NCBI GenBank assembly: GCA_965216445.1
Contig: OZ244166.1
Coordinates: 1,488,001 to 1,552,000 of the forward strand
Origin: MA-ANB-1 sp965216445
GTDB lineage: Bacteria; Actinomycetota; Acidimicrobiia; Spongiisociales; ZC4RG35
Length of the DNA stretch: 64,000 nucleotides
Direction of reading: 5' to 3'
A model generated the notes under the pieces. The model worked only from the letters and a program-made list of their open reading frames with translations, did not search any database and was not told the DNA's origin. This document shows positions 1-9,393 of this stretch, in pieces. The translations under genes and the position numbers were made by a program. Positions within the stretch are counted from its first letter, which is position 1, and each line of letters begins with the position of its first letter.

Positions 1-155
1 AAGGCATCCGGGGCCAGCAGCGCTACGAAATCAACCCATCACTTGTGGTGACGCTACACGACCAGACCGGTGAGGACCTCCCGTGTCCTTGGTGCTATGG
101 ACCAACCCGTGAGCAAGACGATCGGTGTTCCGGCTGCGGGCAAAGTTTCGGCTAG
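1..155 (+). CDS. C-terminal end of a zinc-ribbon protein (5' truncated)
   Basis: The reading frame is open from the window edge to a TAG at 153-155 and encodes about 50 residues. The last third carries two CxxC pairs (CPWC and CSGC, 12 residues apart), the spacing of a small zinc ribbon, and ends in CGQSFG. What precedes the ribbon is outside the window, so the function cannot be named. The frame was chosen because it alone gives a protein-like tail with paired cysteines; the other two plus-strand frames hit stops early. The next gene on the same strand starts about 140 bases later. Confidence 0.6.
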   Translation, partial: GIRGQQRYEINPSLVVTLHDQTGEDLPCPWCYGPTREQDDRCSGCGQSFG

Positions 156-296
156 AGACCCAATCAACCGAACGGCCTTCAAACACCCAGTCCGATAGGA
201 CTCGAATCGACCGCTACCCCTACGGTCGGCCGTGCCCATTAGCGATTCGTTAGGGAGCAAGGAAGGGGTACCGAAACGGCGGCGACACTCTATATT

Positions 297-1283
297 GTGG
301 CTTTAGTGACCAAGGTAGGACTTGTCCTGGGGGGTGGCGGTATCACCGGGGCGGCATACGAACTCGCCACTTTGATGGCGATAGAACTCGCCACTGACTG
401 GAACCCTGATCAGGCCGATGTCGTCGTCGGTACCTCCTCCGGCGCATTTGTCACTTCCCTGGTTCGCAACAGACGGTTGACTCTCGACTCGCTGGTCCAG
501 GCAGGTGACGATCGCCAGGATGTTGCCGAGAGAATCAGGGGACATCTCTATCAACGGGGCGGTTCCTCCGCGGTTCGCGATTGGATGAGACATGGGATCG
601 GCCCTGGGCTGCGGCGACCTGGGCTGACACTGTTTCTCGGCTCACCGGCGCCGTATCAGTCGCATGGACTCGCCGACTGGGTGACAACTCAAATCGGGGA
701 CGAAGCTGCGCATTCCTGGCCCGAAAAGCACACCGCAATAGTTGCTTACGACATTGAGGCCAAACGTCGAACCGCGTTCGGCACCGACGAGGCCCCAGTA
801 GCTGGGATGGCGGAAGCAGTGGCTGCTTCGACAGCAATTCCGCTTCTGTTTCAAGCCTTTGAGATAGACGGCCGCCTATATGTGGATGGAGGAGTCGCCT
901 CCGGAACTCACGCAGACTTGGTTCTCGCTCACGAGGAGCCACTTGACCTCGTTTTGGTGGTGGCGCCAATGGCCGCCGATCTCTCGAGAATGCGCGCCCG
1001 CGTCCACGAAAAGATGTTTGACCGGGTCGGGCGAAGGTCCCTCGAGGAAGAAAAGGCCCTGATCACGGCGGCCTGGCCCGACTGCAAGGTCATAACTCTG
1101 ACCCCGTCGCCCTCAGTTCAGAACGCAATGAGGCCGAATCCGATGGACGTCAACCGGGCGGTGCCAACTTTCATGAGGACGCTGATCTCTATGAAACGAA
1201 AACTGGCCCATCCCGAGGTTTGGACAGTTCTCTCCGACTACCTGCACACGCCCACCGGCGCCAAAGCGTCAGGGGCTAACTGA
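297..1283 (+). CDS. Patatin-like phospholipase family protein
   Basis: Predicted serine lipid acyl hydrolase. The N-terminus has the glycine-rich oxyanion loop LGGGGITGAAYE (residues 11-22), followed by the nucleophile elbow GTSSGA with Ser48 (GxSxG). The second member of the Ser-Asp dyad is in VDGG, Asp197. Length (328 aa) fits bacterial patatin-like proteins of the RssA type. There is no signal peptide, so it is probably cytoplasmic or membrane-associated. The start is a GTG at 297 without a clear ribosome binding site; a second GTG at 306 is equally possible. It converges with the DUF368 gene, overlapping it by 8 bases. The physiological substrate cannot be inferred. Confidence 0.88.
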   Translation: MALVTKVGLVLGGGGITGAAYELATLMAIELATDWNPDQADVVVGTSSGAFVTSLVRNRRLTLDSLVQAGDDRQDVAERIRGHLYQRGGSSAVRDWMRHGIGPGLRRPGLTLFLGSPAPYQSHGLADWVTTQIGDEAAHSWPEKHTAIVAYDIEAKRRTAFGTDEAPVAGMAEAVAASTAIPLLFQAFEIDGRLYVDGGVASGTHADLVLAHEEPLDLVLVVAPMAADLSRMRARVHEKMFDRVGRRSLEEEKALITAAWPDCKVITLTPSPSVQNAMRPNPMDVNRAVPTFMRTLISMKRKLAHPEVWTVLSDYLHTPTGAKASGAN

Positions 1284-2169
1284 GGTCGGTTGGGGACTCC
1301 CTTTCGGCAGCAAGCCTGGAAATCAGCATCACGGCCAAGAAGCCGACGATCGCTGCAACGACCGCGAATCCCAGTTGTTCCCCAGGCGCTTCGAGTACTG
1401 GTCCTTCCACCCCGTCCGGCCAGGGCCAAAGAATCCGCAAAGACCCCGCCATCAGACCGATCAGTCCAGCAAGCACCAGGTCGTGCGCACGTTCCAGCGC
1501 AGCGTGGAGTAGCTGTGAGAAGAGTGCCAAACCGATGATCGCACCTGCCCCGACAACGGCAATGGTGGTGATGTCGCGGTCAGCTACCGCACCGAGAACA
1601 GCGTCGTAGGTGCCGACCAAGACCAGGATGAGCGAGCCCGAAATGCCGGGGAGAATCATGGCACAAATCGCAAGGGCTCCCGACGCAAAGTAGACCAGCG
1701 TCGATGGGTTCGCCGATGGGTCTCCCCCGCCGAATCCCAAGACTACGAACACACCAACTGCAACGATGAGCGCGATCGCGTAGTGAATCGGGCTGGGCTC
1801 GCGAATGAGCCGAACCGCCACAACCACTGAGCCCAACACCAACCCGAAGAAAGCTGCGGCTAGAACAATGGGGCGCTCCTCCAGTTGCCCTCGAATCGCC
1901 GACGCCAGCGTGAACACAGCCACGGCAATACCCAATAGAAGCGTCAGGAGAAAGGGCCACTCGACAGCCCGGAAGTGGCCTTTGAAATCGGACCAGTTTC
2001 CTTTCAGGAGGGAACCAAGGGCCGAACTGCCCTCGCGGATGTTGGCGACGAGGCGCTCATAGATCCCGACGACCAGGGCGATAGTCCCGCCGGATACACC
2101 CGGAACCACGTCGGCCGACCCCATGAGGAATCCCGAGACGAAGACCTTCAACTTTTCCTTGAGCACCAC
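1276..2169 (-). CDS. DUF368 family membrane protein, probable undecaprenyl-phosphate translocase
   Basis: Polytopic membrane protein with the DUF368 signature near its N-terminus (MGSADVVPGVSGGT, then GIYERL) and a second inverted-type motif in the middle (ILPGISGS). DUF368 proteins (PopT) recycle the C55-phosphate lipid carrier of cell-wall synthesis across the membrane; that role is taken from the family. About eight hydrophobic segments are visible. The frame stays open to a GTG at 2250, but that start would lie inside a perfect 12-bp hairpin that terminates the upstream gene, so the GTG codons at 2169 or 2166, just before LKEKLKVFVSGFLMGSADVV, are more likely. No good Shine-Dalgarno is visible at any of them. 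Confidence 0.85.
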   Translation of the reverse strand: MVLKEKLKVFVSGFLMGSADVVPGVSGGTIALVVGIYERLVANIREGSSALGSLLKGNWSDFKGHFRAVEWPFLLTLLLGIAVAVFTLASAIRGQLEERPIVLAAAFFGLVLGSVVVAVRLIREPSPIHYAIALIVAVGVFVVLGFGGGDPSANPSTLVYFASGALAICAMILPGISGSLILVLVGTYDAVLGAVADRDITTIAVVGAGAIIGLALFSQLLHAALERAHDLVLAGLIGLMAGSLRILWPWPDGVEGPVLEAPGEQLGFAVVAAIVGFLAVMLISRLAAERESPTDLS

Positions 2170-2236
2170 CGTGAATGGTAAGCGTGAACTCCGCCGACCA
2201 CGCGGATCAACTAAAAGGCATTGGAAGAACCCAGAT

Positions 2237-2274
2237 CGGGAGTGAGTCACAACGGGATCTGCGACTCACTCCCG
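2237..2274 (-). terminator. Hairpin terminator after the beta-helix gene
   Basis: Perfect 12-bp inverted repeat CGGGAGTGAGTC / GACTCACTCCCG with a 14-nt loop, starting 17 bases past the stop of the beta-helix gene on the minus strand. The following sequence is only moderately T-rich, so termination efficiency is uncertain. Confidence 0.7.
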
Positions 2275-2290
2275 TCTTATGTCGGAAACC

Positions 2291-4360
2291 TCACCTAACC
2301 GCGCGACAGCTCCCCACGGTGCTGGTGGCGCCCGAGAGGTCGTGGACAAAGTACGTGCCGTCGTATCCGATCATGTTCGTGGCGCATCCGAGAGCAATCC
2401 TTGTCCCCGAGCTATCGACGCTGACATAGAAGCCAGCCGCATAGGCGGGCCCGTTAGGTCCTGACGTCGGCATGTATTCGCCCCAACCTGCGTTCAGGTC
2501 ATCCGCAGAGGCTCTGACGAATTTGATATCCGCACTGTCGTTGAGCACGGCAAAACCTACTGCCGGCCCTGACATCGAACTTAGGCCGGAAGCCGAAGCT
2601 CGATCGACAAGTGCATTGGTTGTCCCGGAGAACGTGTATCCCCGTACGAAGGCTCCGCCATAGCCAGGAAGTGGGTCGGCAGGATGCGATTGTCCGGCTG
2701 AATAGTCACCACATATTCCGTCCCCCGGGAGGCCCAGGTTCACAAGCCCATCAACCTTGGTTTTGACCAGTCGGACGTTCTCCGCAGCGTCCATCTTGAA
2801 ACCGATAGCCCCTTTGTTCACATGGAACATCGAGTCTCCGTTGCAAAAGTACGTGGTTCCGATGTCAGCCAGTGTCTCCGAGCCAGGAGTCCCTTCAACC
2901 CAATCGATCACGGTCGCCGGAATGTTGAGCCGCGTCGTGTCGAGATGACCCGAGCCAATATCACCGGCGAGCTTGGCTTTCGCAACAAACGCCTGAGCAT
3001 TGGCAACAGGGTTACCGAGATAGGTTGCCGCGTCATCGTCGAGCGTCGATATCGTGACCGGTGCTCCAGTGTCGGGATGCAGATTGCGCACCTGGAAAAC
3101 GGCCCCAACCGGATCGATCGCGGCATTACCGCCTGCCGCGGCGCCGTTGGTGTCTATGGCCGGGATCTCGTTGATGAACGACTCCTGGTCTACGACTGTC
3201 ACATTGCGCAGCAGAATGTTCTTGGCAGCAATTTGGGTGACACCGTCCGGTACGAACGGGAACCCATTCACAGCCACGCCAATGTTGTTGACGAGGAACG
3301 AGTAGGAGTTGCCGTCGATCAGACCATGTTTGTTGTGGAACAACGCGTATTCGTCTGGATGAGCAGTCGCGTCGATCTGGCCCAAGCCAGCAACAACCAC
3401 GTCATGATGAACGTTGTTGATAGCCGTCTTCAACCCGCTCTGGATCGCGCTGGCCGACAGTTCGGTCCCATTGACCAAAAGGGTCGTTTCCGATCCGGAA
3501 CGGACCAGGTCGTCGATGTAGGTCTTGATGAACATCGCAGATGAGAACGTGCCGACAACTGGAACGTCTTTGCGATTCTCGGCAACCGAGTTGTCGATCG
3601 TAAGACCGTTGACACCGTTCAACGCGACGGCTCCGACTTCATATCCCTCGAAGTCGACATTCCGGATAGCTACATGCTCGTTTGCATTGCCATGAATCCC
3701 GTGGTGTGAGCTGCGCCCGATGGTCCCATCCTTGATGGTCACATGTGTTGCAGCCTCGAGTTCGGTGCCGAAGCTCGCCGGTCCCTGATTGGGGATGAAG
3801 GGCTGGTCAGCCAGCTCGATGACCGAGAAAAACCTCTGTAGCAAAGCATGCTCGGCACTCTGTTCGATGGTGTGGCCGTTCAGGTCCAACGTCACATTGT
3901 CGGTCTGGATCGCGATGGCTGCAAAGAACCCGACTCCGTATCCGGCCGGGTCATATCTCGCATCGAGTGGCCCACCTGGTGCAAAGGTTTGTGCCGGCCC
4001 ATAGTTGAACTGAGTCGCCAGCGGCATACCCGAGTGGTAGGCATCGACGGGCGCCGTCAGGCCCAATGCGGCGGCGACATCGGGTGGTATAGAGCCATCC
4101 TCAAGTGCCGCCGTCAAGGTAGCCGGCGAGTTCGGATTGAAGCTGATGTCTTCACCGAGTTGATAGGTGCCAGGCTGGTCGATTATGTACGTGCCGTATT
4201 TGAAGTCGTCCTGTGTCAAAACGATGACACCTGACGCCCTGGCATCAGCCTCGGGTACCGGGATCGCCAGTAACCCGATTAACAGCACCAGTGCCGCGAA
4301 CGCGGCAAACCACGCGCGCCCATGCCAATAGGACTGATAGTCAGCGGTCTTTCCCCACAT
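2291..4360 (-). CDS. Secreted right-handed parallel beta-helix protein
   Basis: 689-residue exported protein. Residues 1-40 form a signal sequence: a charged start, a hydrophobic stretch FAALVLLIGLLAIPVP and an ADARA cleavage-like site. The body reads as short strand-turn units typical of pectate-lyase-like beta-helices, with the segments GTYQLGEDISF, DNVTLDLNGHTIEQS, ATHVTIKDGTIG and EHVAIRNVDFEGY spaced as successive coils. No catalytic residues of a known polysaccharide lyase are recognisable, so the substrate is unknown; a cell-surface or carbohydrate-binding role is an inference. The start is well supported by GAAGGAG 9 bases upstream of the ATG. It is monocistronic, bounded downstream by the hairpin at 2237-2274. 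The 5' leader holds a small dyad CGCTGC-GAA-GCAGCG near 4373. Confidence 0.75.
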   Translation of the reverse strand: MWGKTADYQSYWHGRAWFAAFAALVLLIGLLAIPVPEADARASGVIVLTQDDFKYGTYIIDQPGTYQLGEDISFNPNSPATLTAALEDGSIPPDVAAALGLTAPVDAYHSGMPLATQFNYGPAQTFAPGGPLDARYDPAGYGVGFFAAIAIQTDNVTLDLNGHTIEQSAEHALLQRFFSVIELADQPFIPNQGPASFGTELEAATHVTIKDGTIGRSSHHGIHGNANEHVAIRNVDFEGYEVGAVALNGVNGLTIDNSVAENRKDVPVVGTFSSAMFIKTYIDDLVRSGSETTLLVNGTELSASAIQSGLKTAINNVHHDVVVAGLGQIDATAHPDEYALFHNKHGLIDGNSYSFLVNNIGVAVNGFPFVPDGVTQIAAKNILLRNVTVVDQESFINEIPAIDTNGAAAGGNAAIDPVGAVFQVRNLHPDTGAPVTISTLDDDAATYLGNPVANAQAFVAKAKLAGDIGSGHLDTTRLNIPATVIDWVEGTPGSETLADIGTTYFCNGDSMFHVNKGAIGFKMDAAENVRLVKTKVDGLVNLGLPGDGICGDYSAGQSHPADPLPGYGGAFVRGYTFSGTTNALVDRASASGLSSMSGPAVGFAVLNDSADIKFVRASADDLNAGWGEYMPTSGPNGPAYAAGFYVSVDSSGTRIALGCATNMIGYDGTYFVHDLSGATSTVGSCRAVR

Positions 4361-4543
4361 GATTTGTCTCCTTCGCTGCGAAGCAGCGCCTCCCGTAGCG
4401 ACGTTCGGTCTCCCTCGAACTGTCGTAAATTGGACACTAATACGTTCCGACCACCCTGTGCGTTGGATTGTTGATCATTTTTGCCGAGTCACCACAGTCA
4501 GGTTCAAGTTCCCGACCACGTTAAGTGAAGGGCCGGCAGCCGT

Positions 4544-5473
4544 TTATGCCGTGGCCTCGCCCAACGCAACGTTCGCTCCTGAGACGAGGGCAACGACGTG
4601 CTCTCCGGGTTCGGGCTGATAATGGCCACTACGGAGAGCGGCAATGGTTGTCGCGGCCGCTGGCTCCACCCACAATCGGGTATTCGCCCACAACCAGCTC
4701 TGGGCTTCGAGAATGGCTTCGTCGGTCACCAATAAACTCGATTCAATCCACTGGTTTGCGATCCATGTGTGCTCACCCACCTGGGCCGCTCCCAGGGACG
4801 ATGAAGCGACACCACCAACAGGGCTCGAAACGGGTCGTCCGGCCCGGCGTGCTCTGTGGAGGCTCGGACAGCCTTCGGGCTCCACGGCGATTACCCTTGC
4901 CTCACCTCTGATCCAGCTGGCGACGCCGCCGATTAGTCCGCCACCACCGACAGCGACCAGGACCGACGCGGCATTGGGGATCTGTGCCATGATCTCTCTC
5001 CCGGCGGTCCCCTGTCCAGCCATGACATGAGGGTCGTCGTAGGCATGGGCAACAAACCCTCCGTGTTCCGCCGCAAAGGCTGCCGATGCCTCAAGAGCCT
5101 CGTCGTAGTAGCCAGAGACGACTCGGACCTCAGCGCCGTATTGGGCGATCTGACCAACCTTTTCTTCAGGCGACGTGGACGGCACGAATATCGTGCTCGC
5201 CACTCCGAGTTCACCCGCCGCATATGCAATCGCCTTCCCGAAGTTGCCCCCGGATGCCGCAACCACACCATCGGAGACTTCGTTGGCAAGGAGAACGTTG
5301 AACGCTCCTCTTGCCTTAAACGATCCGGTCACCTGGAGTTGGTCCAGCTTGAGACTCAGCACCCAGTCTTCGGACAAGGCGTTCCCCAACCTGAGTATCG
5401 GAGTGACCCGAATCCGACCCTCAGTGCGGCGCACCGCATCTTCGATATCCGATCTCTTAACCTCCGACGCCAT
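4544..5473 (-). CDS. Threonine/serine dehydratase (PLP fold type II)
   Basis: 309 aa. The PLP lysine lies in TGSFKARGAF (about residue 52), the substrate loop is AASGGNFGKA, and the glycine-rich phosphate loop is VGGGGLIGG, the three signatures of the serine racemase / threonine ammonia-lyase family. The length equals the catalytic domain only. There is no C-terminal ACT regulatory domain, which fits the catabolic or racemase-like branch better than feedback-regulated IlvA. It is divergent from kynureninase with only 62 bases between the starts, so the two may share a regulatory region for amino-acid catabolism. The exact substrate (L-Thr, L-Ser or a hydroxy-aspartate) cannot be decided from sequence. 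Confidence 0.85.
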   Translation of the reverse strand: MASEVKRSDIEDAVRRTEGRIRVTPILRLGNALSEDWVLSLKLDQLQVTGSFKARGAFNVLLANEVSDGVVAASGGNFGKAIAYAAGELGVASTIFVPSTSPEEKVGQIAQYGAEVRVVSGYYDEALEASAAFAAEHGGFVAHAYDDPHVMAGQGTAGREIMAQIPNAASVLVAVGGGGLIGGVASWIRGEARVIAVEPEGCPSLHRARRAGRPVSSPVGGVASSSLGAAQVGEHTWIANQWIESSLLVTDEAILEAQSWLWANTRLWVEPAAATTIAALRSGHYQPEPGEHVVALVSGANVALGEATA

Positions 5474-5535
5474 CTGGCCACGTTATCTGGTGGGCGTTAT
5501 CGATCACGGCACCAGGCTCTGATTAACGTGGGTTC

Positions 5536-6825
5536 GTGACGGAATCCATGAAATCCGACAATGGGTCAGCGTCCGCGGTTGGGCACGAAGCCGCCGCTCG
5601 GCTTGACGCCACAGACCCCCTCAAGCACTACCGCAGCCGCTTTCTCATCACCGACGCTGACCTCATCTACCTCGACGGAAACTCCCTTGGCAGACTCCCG
5701 ACGGAGACAAAGGATCTCCTCGAACGGGTCACGGCCTACGAATGGGGAGATCGGCTGATTCGTAGTTGGAACGAAGGTTGGTGGGAGTTGCAACTTCGCC
5801 TTGGTGAAAAGGTCCGTCCAATCTTGGGAAGCGGCGTCGGCGAGGTGGTTATCTCGGATTCGACGTCGGTGAATCTTTACAAGCTCGCCACAGCCGCTGT
5901 TCGCCACCAGAAGGGACGAACAAGGATCATCACCGATGACCTGAACTTCCCGACCGACGTCTATGTTCTCGACGGGGTCGCCCGTGCCCACGACCTGGAA
6001 CTCGTGATCGTCCCCTCCGACGGTCTCAATGGACCCGTTGATCGGCTCCTCGCCGAAATCGACCAAGACACGGCCCTTGTGTCCATGTCACACACAGTCT
6101 TCAAATCGGGCTACACCTATGACATGGCCTCGATCAACGAGGCTGCCCACAAGGTGGGTGCACTGACGTTGTGGGATCTTTCGCATTCCGTAGGCTCGGT
6201 ACCGATCGATGTCGGCGCGACAGGTGCGGACTTGGCCGTTGGATGCACGTACAAGTACTTGAACGGCGGCCCTGGAAGCCCCGCATTTTTGTACGTCAGA
6301 ACAGATCTGCAGAAAGAACTGGAGAACCCGATCACGGCCTGGTGGGCGCATCAGGAGCCTTTTGCGTTCGACCTGGATTTCGTCCCGGTTAATGGAATAC
6401 GCAAGTTTCACACGGGCACTATGCCCACACTCTCATTGGCGGCCTTGGAGCCAGGTCTTGACATCGTCATCGAGGCAGGTGTCGGCGAGATCAGGAGGAA
6501 ATCCGTCGGACTCACCGAGTTCTTTAATGATCAAACGGAGACTCACCTCGCCGGTCTCGGCTTCACGCTCAAGACACCCCGAGACCCGACCAAACGGGGA
6601 TCTCACATCTCTCTGAGCCACGAAGAAGGTTATGCAATCTCGAATGCCCTTATCGAAAGAGCCGGTGTGATCCCTGACTTTCGCGCCCCGGACAACATTC
6701 GATTCGGCTTCTCACCCTTGTACACGAGCTTCACCGAGGTCCACGCTGCAGTCCAAAGGATGAAGTGGGTGGTTGAATCAGGGGTTCATCGCCAGATGGC
6801 GGTGAGCAAGGGTGATGTCACATAA
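5536..6825 (+). CDS. kynU: Kynureninase
   Basis: PLP-dependent hydrolase that splits kynurenine (or 3-hydroxykynurenine) to anthranilate (or hydroxyanthranilate) plus alanine in tryptophan catabolism. Recognisable segments are YLDGNSLGRLP at the N-terminus, the DLSHSVG block and CTYKYLNGGPGSPAF containing the Schiff-base lysine, and the C-terminal RFGFSPLYTSF. The length (429 aa) is normal. The start is a GTG at 5536; an ATG at 5548 is an alternative. It is followed after 21 bases by an F420-type reductase on the same strand, a probable two-gene operon. Candidate pathway partners elsewhere in the window are the class I aminotransferase at 13634 and the cyclase-family hydrolase at 49026, but neither is adjacent. 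Confidence 0.93.
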   Translation: MTESMKSDNGSASAVGHEAAARLDATDPLKHYRSRFLITDADLIYLDGNSLGRLPTETKDLLERVTAYEWGDRLIRSWNEGWWELQLRLGEKVRPILGSGVGEVVISDSTSVNLYKLATAAVRHQKGRTRIITDDLNFPTDVYVLDGVARAHDLELVIVPSDGLNGPVDRLLAEIDQDTALVSMSHTVFKSGYTYDMASINEAAHKVGALTLWDLSHSVGSVPIDVGATGADLAVGCTYKYLNGGPGSPAFLYVRTDLQKELENPITAWWAHQEPFAFDLDFVPVNGIRKFHTGTMPTLSLAALEPGLDIVIEAGVGEIRRKSVGLTEFFNDQTETHLAGLGFTLKTPRDPTKRGSHISLSHEEGYAISNALIERAGVIPDFRAPDNIRFGFSPLYTSFTEVHAAVQRMKWVVESGVHRQMAVSKGDVT

Positions 6826-6846
6826 CTCATCGCAAGGAGCAGACAA

Positions 6847-7218
6847 ATGGCCGTCCCCAAGTTCATGGCGAGGATCAACCGCTGGCTATTCAATCCGATC
6901 GAGGTGAAACGTGGAGTCCGCCCGGTTCTGACCCATGTGGGGAGATCGTCGGGCCGGAGCTACCAAACACCTCTCGACGCCCACCCGGTTGACGGAGGTT
7001 TTGTCTTTTTTCCGATCTACGGGCCTGATTCGGACTGGGTGCAGAACATCTTGGCGTCGGGTTCTGCTGTCCTCACTATTGACGGTGACCGAATCGAGCT
7101 GATTTCCCCCCGCCTCGTCACAGAAGCCCAGATTCGAGAAGAGCTCCCATCTGACGTGAAATTGCCGTCGGGCTTCTTGAAGATCTCCAACTTCCTCCGG
7201 ATGGACCGGTCTGCCTGA
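6847..7218 (+). CDS. DUF385 / Ddn-like deazaflavin (F420)-dependent reductase family protein
   Basis: Small (123 aa) split-beta-barrel protein of the nitroreductase-like deazaflavin family common in Actinomycetota. Typical features are the N-terminal segment NRWLFNPIEVKRGVRPVLTH, then VGRSSGRSYQTPLDA, then the strand pattern DGGFVFFPIYGPDSDWVQNI and LASGSAVLTIDGD. A strong AAGGAG lies 8 bases before the ATG. It sits 21 bases after kynureninase and ends 2 bases before the convergent ltrA-like stop. The substrate is unknown. The family contains F420-dependent reductases of quinones and nitro compounds, but also members that bind other flavins, so the cofactor is inferred. Confidence 0.85.
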   Translation: MAVPKFMARINRWLFNPIEVKRGVRPVLTHVGRSSGRSYQTPLDAHPVDGGFVFFPIYGPDSDWVQNILASGSAVLTIDGDRIELISPRLVTEAQIREELPSDVKLPSGFLKISNFLRMDRSA

Positions 7219-7220
7219 AC

Positions 7221-8423
7221 CTATGCGGGCAAAACGGCTTCGGGGTCGTCGAGATGCATCCATCGGAAAGCCGCAATGAACCATGTTGCAGAGAGGACCA
7301 GCCACAGAGCCAGCAGCATGAGCCACGGCGCCGGCTGCCACCAGCCGATGGCCAGCACTACGGCCGCCGCAGCCAGAAGGGTCGCTGAAGTCGGATTGAA
7401 CAATTCAGGAATTCTGTCGTAGTCCTGAAGAGTGCGCATGACCAACACGAGCCACACGAGTCCAAAAGCGACCGCCCCGCTCATCAACCATGCGGTCCCC
7501 ACCGGCACATGATCGTCGGATGCGTGTTCCACCATGCTGACCATCGCCGCTCCGGCCGCAGCCACCGCCATGGTCACCGGCAGGTGACCGAAGATCCATC
7601 GGGTTCTGTGCAGCGCCACTGGTCGAGGATGACGCCTTCCGACAAAGTCGAAGTACGACCACCAGAAGGCGAAGCCGATCATGAGCCCGAGCATTCCTGT
7701 CAAGACTGTGAGCGGAGTCAGGTCGGTAGACGACAAGCCATCGACGACACCCACCACGACCTCGCCCAAAACAATGATTGTGAACAGACCGAACCTCTCG
7801 ACGAGGCTGTCCGTGGTGTCAAAACCGATATTCGATCTGCGTTCACCCGACCTGACAATGACCATCCCGGAAGCGATATAGAGCAATACGAAAAGGCCCC
7901 ACACCCAAACCCGCGCCTCAGCGTCAACCCAGATCGTTCCGAACATCACCAGAGTGAAGACCCATGAGCCGGTGATGTATTGAGCTGTGATCCGCCCATA
8001 CTCTTCGGTGTCCTGACGTCTCACTCCATACCAGAGCAGGGTCATCAAACCCATGAAAATGGCGTAGACAAGTGCAAACTCCTCACCGGTCTCCGACGGG
8101 GCCCCCTCGGTATAGACGGCCAGCCACGCCAGGAGCATCATCTGTGCCAGAACCATGGTCCTTGTCCGACCGTCTTCGCGGCCGTGCAGGTCGTAATAGA
8201 GAGTCCCGTTTAGCCATCCCAGCCAGATGAGCCCAAATATGGCAGCGAAATCGACAACACCTTGCCAACTAACGTTGTGAGCCAGGGCGTGTGCGGCTTG
8301 TGCCACCACCACGACGTAGACAAGGTCGTAGAAGAGTTCGAGGAAGCTAACCGATCGGTCTTCGATGATCTCGCCGTGGGCTCTCGGCGGGAGCCAAAAT
8401 CGCCTTCGGAAGCTGGTCAACAT
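7221..8423 (-). CDS. Low temperature requirement protein A (LtrA) family membrane protein
   Basis: 400 aa with about ten predicted membrane spans. The N-terminal signature RSVSFLELFYDLVYVVVV is the hallmark of LtrA proteins, and SLVERFGLFTIIVLGEVVVG is the second conserved block. First described in Listeria as needed for growth in the cold; the molecular activity is not established, so none is assigned. The start is the ATG at 8423. It may be co-transcribed with the SDR gene upstream (22 bases between SDR stop and this start). Confidence 0.9.
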   Translation of the reverse strand: MLTSFRRRFWLPPRAHGEIIEDRSVSFLELFYDLVYVVVVAQAAHALAHNVSWQGVVDFAAIFGLIWLGWLNGTLYYDLHGREDGRTRTMVLAQMMLLAWLAVYTEGAPSETGEEFALVYAIFMGLMTLLWYGVRRQDTEEYGRITAQYITGSWVFTLVMFGTIWVDAEARVWVWGLFVLLYIASGMVIVRSGERRSNIGFDTTDSLVERFGLFTIIVLGEVVVGVVDGLSSTDLTPLTVLTGMLGLMIGFAFWWSYFDFVGRRHPRPVALHRTRWIFGHLPVTMAVAAAGAAMVSMVEHASDDHVPVGTAWLMSGAVAFGLVWLVLVMRTLQDYDRIPELFNPTSATLLAAAAVVLAIGWWQPAPWLMLLALWLVLSATWFIAAFRWMHLDDPEAVLPA

Positions 8424-8445
8424 GAAGACAGATCCTAGGCCGGTC

Positions 8446-9393
8446 TCAGTTGTTTCCTGGTTGATCTACGCCCTCGAATTGGAGCGTTATGCCGGTCATT
8501 TCCTCCGAGATTGCCCACAGGTTTGCGATCGCTTCGTCGATACCAATGCGACGCAGAACGGGTCGTCTGACAGGAGAGCCGAAGTTGATAAACCTCGGTG
8601 CGTACATCGACCCACCAATTGCCGAGGGATCAGTGGCGGCTCGAAGTTGCGGCAGGGCACCCCTCGCAGGCTCCATTCCGGTGCGCGCTGCCATACGCGC
8701 CCAGAAACTCCCGGACTTCCCGGCTCCTCCCTGGGCGACGGTGTTCAGTTGCAGGTTTGTTCGAGAAAGGCCGGGGTGCGCCACCAAGCTCTTAGCTGCC
8801 AATCCACGGTCATCGAACTCTCGGTTCAAGCCAATAGCGAAGTAGTAGTTGGCCAATTTCGACTGGCCGTAAGCTTTCCACGGGTCATATATGCCTTCAA
8901 GATTTGGGTTGTTCGGGTCGACCTCACGTCCGAAGTGATGGGCGGTGCTCGTAACCGTCACGACCCTTGCCGATGGGGCGGCCAAGATCGCTGGCATCAA
9001 ATGGGCAGTGAGAGCCCAATGTCCGAGGTGATTTACTCCCAACTGGGATTCGAAACCATCTTCGGTCCGTTGTTCAGGCATCGCCATCAGCCCAGCATTG
9101 TTCAAGAGGACGTCGACCTTGGGCGTCTCTGCATTGATGGTGTCTGCGGCTGATTTCACGGAAGCGAGAGAACTGAGATCCAGCTCAACGACGTCTAGAG
9201 AAGCCGATTCGTCTTGGAGGAGTATTTCAGTGCGAGCTGCCTCGACCTTGCCGAGATTGCGACCAGCCATGAACACACGAGCTCCGGCCGCCGCAAGTGC
9301 CAGTGACGACTCAAACCCAAGACCCGAGTTTGCCCCCGTAACTACAGCAACCCGCCCATTGAGGTCCGGGATGTCCCTGGTTGTCCAAGCCAT
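8446..9393 (-). CDS. Short-chain dehydrogenase/reductase (retinol-dehydrogenase-like)
   Basis: 315-residue classical SDR. The nucleotide-binding motif is VVTGANSGLGFE (TGxxxGxG) near residue 17, NNAG follows near residue 90, and the catalytic YxxxK appears as YGQSKLAN with an upstream serine in VTVTSTAHHF. The arginine after the second beta strand (AGRNLGK) suggests NADP(H). It closely resembles the retinol dehydrogenase/WWOX-like group that is abundant in actinobacteria; the substrate is unknown. The start at 9393 is 40 bases from the divergent gene at 9434. It lies directly upstream of the LtrA gene on the same strand. Confidence 0.9.
   Translation of the reverse strand: MAWTTRDIPDLNGRVAVVTGANSGLGFESSLALAAAGARVFMAGRNLGKVEAARTEILLQDESASLDVVELDLSSLASVKSAADTINAETPKVDVLLNNAGLMAMPEQRTEDGFESQLGVNHLGHWALTAHLMPAILAAPSARVVTVTSTAHHFGREVDPNNPNLEGIYDPWKAYGQSKLANYYFAIGLNREFDDRGLAAKSLVAHPGLSRTNLQLNTVAQGGAGKSGSFWARMAARTGMEPARGALPQLRAATDPSAIGGSMYAPRFINFGSPVRRPVLRRIGIDEAIANLWAISEEMTGITLQFEGVDQPGNN

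Noticed and set aside
2170..2250. Upstream GTG start of the DUF368 gene
   Set aside because: It would begin at the edge of the perfect terminator hairpin of the preceding gene and adds non-conserved residues.
2822..3544. 240-codon open frame on the plus strand
   Set aside because: It is a shadow of the beta-helix gene in the opposite strand, with no signal, domain or ribosome binding site.
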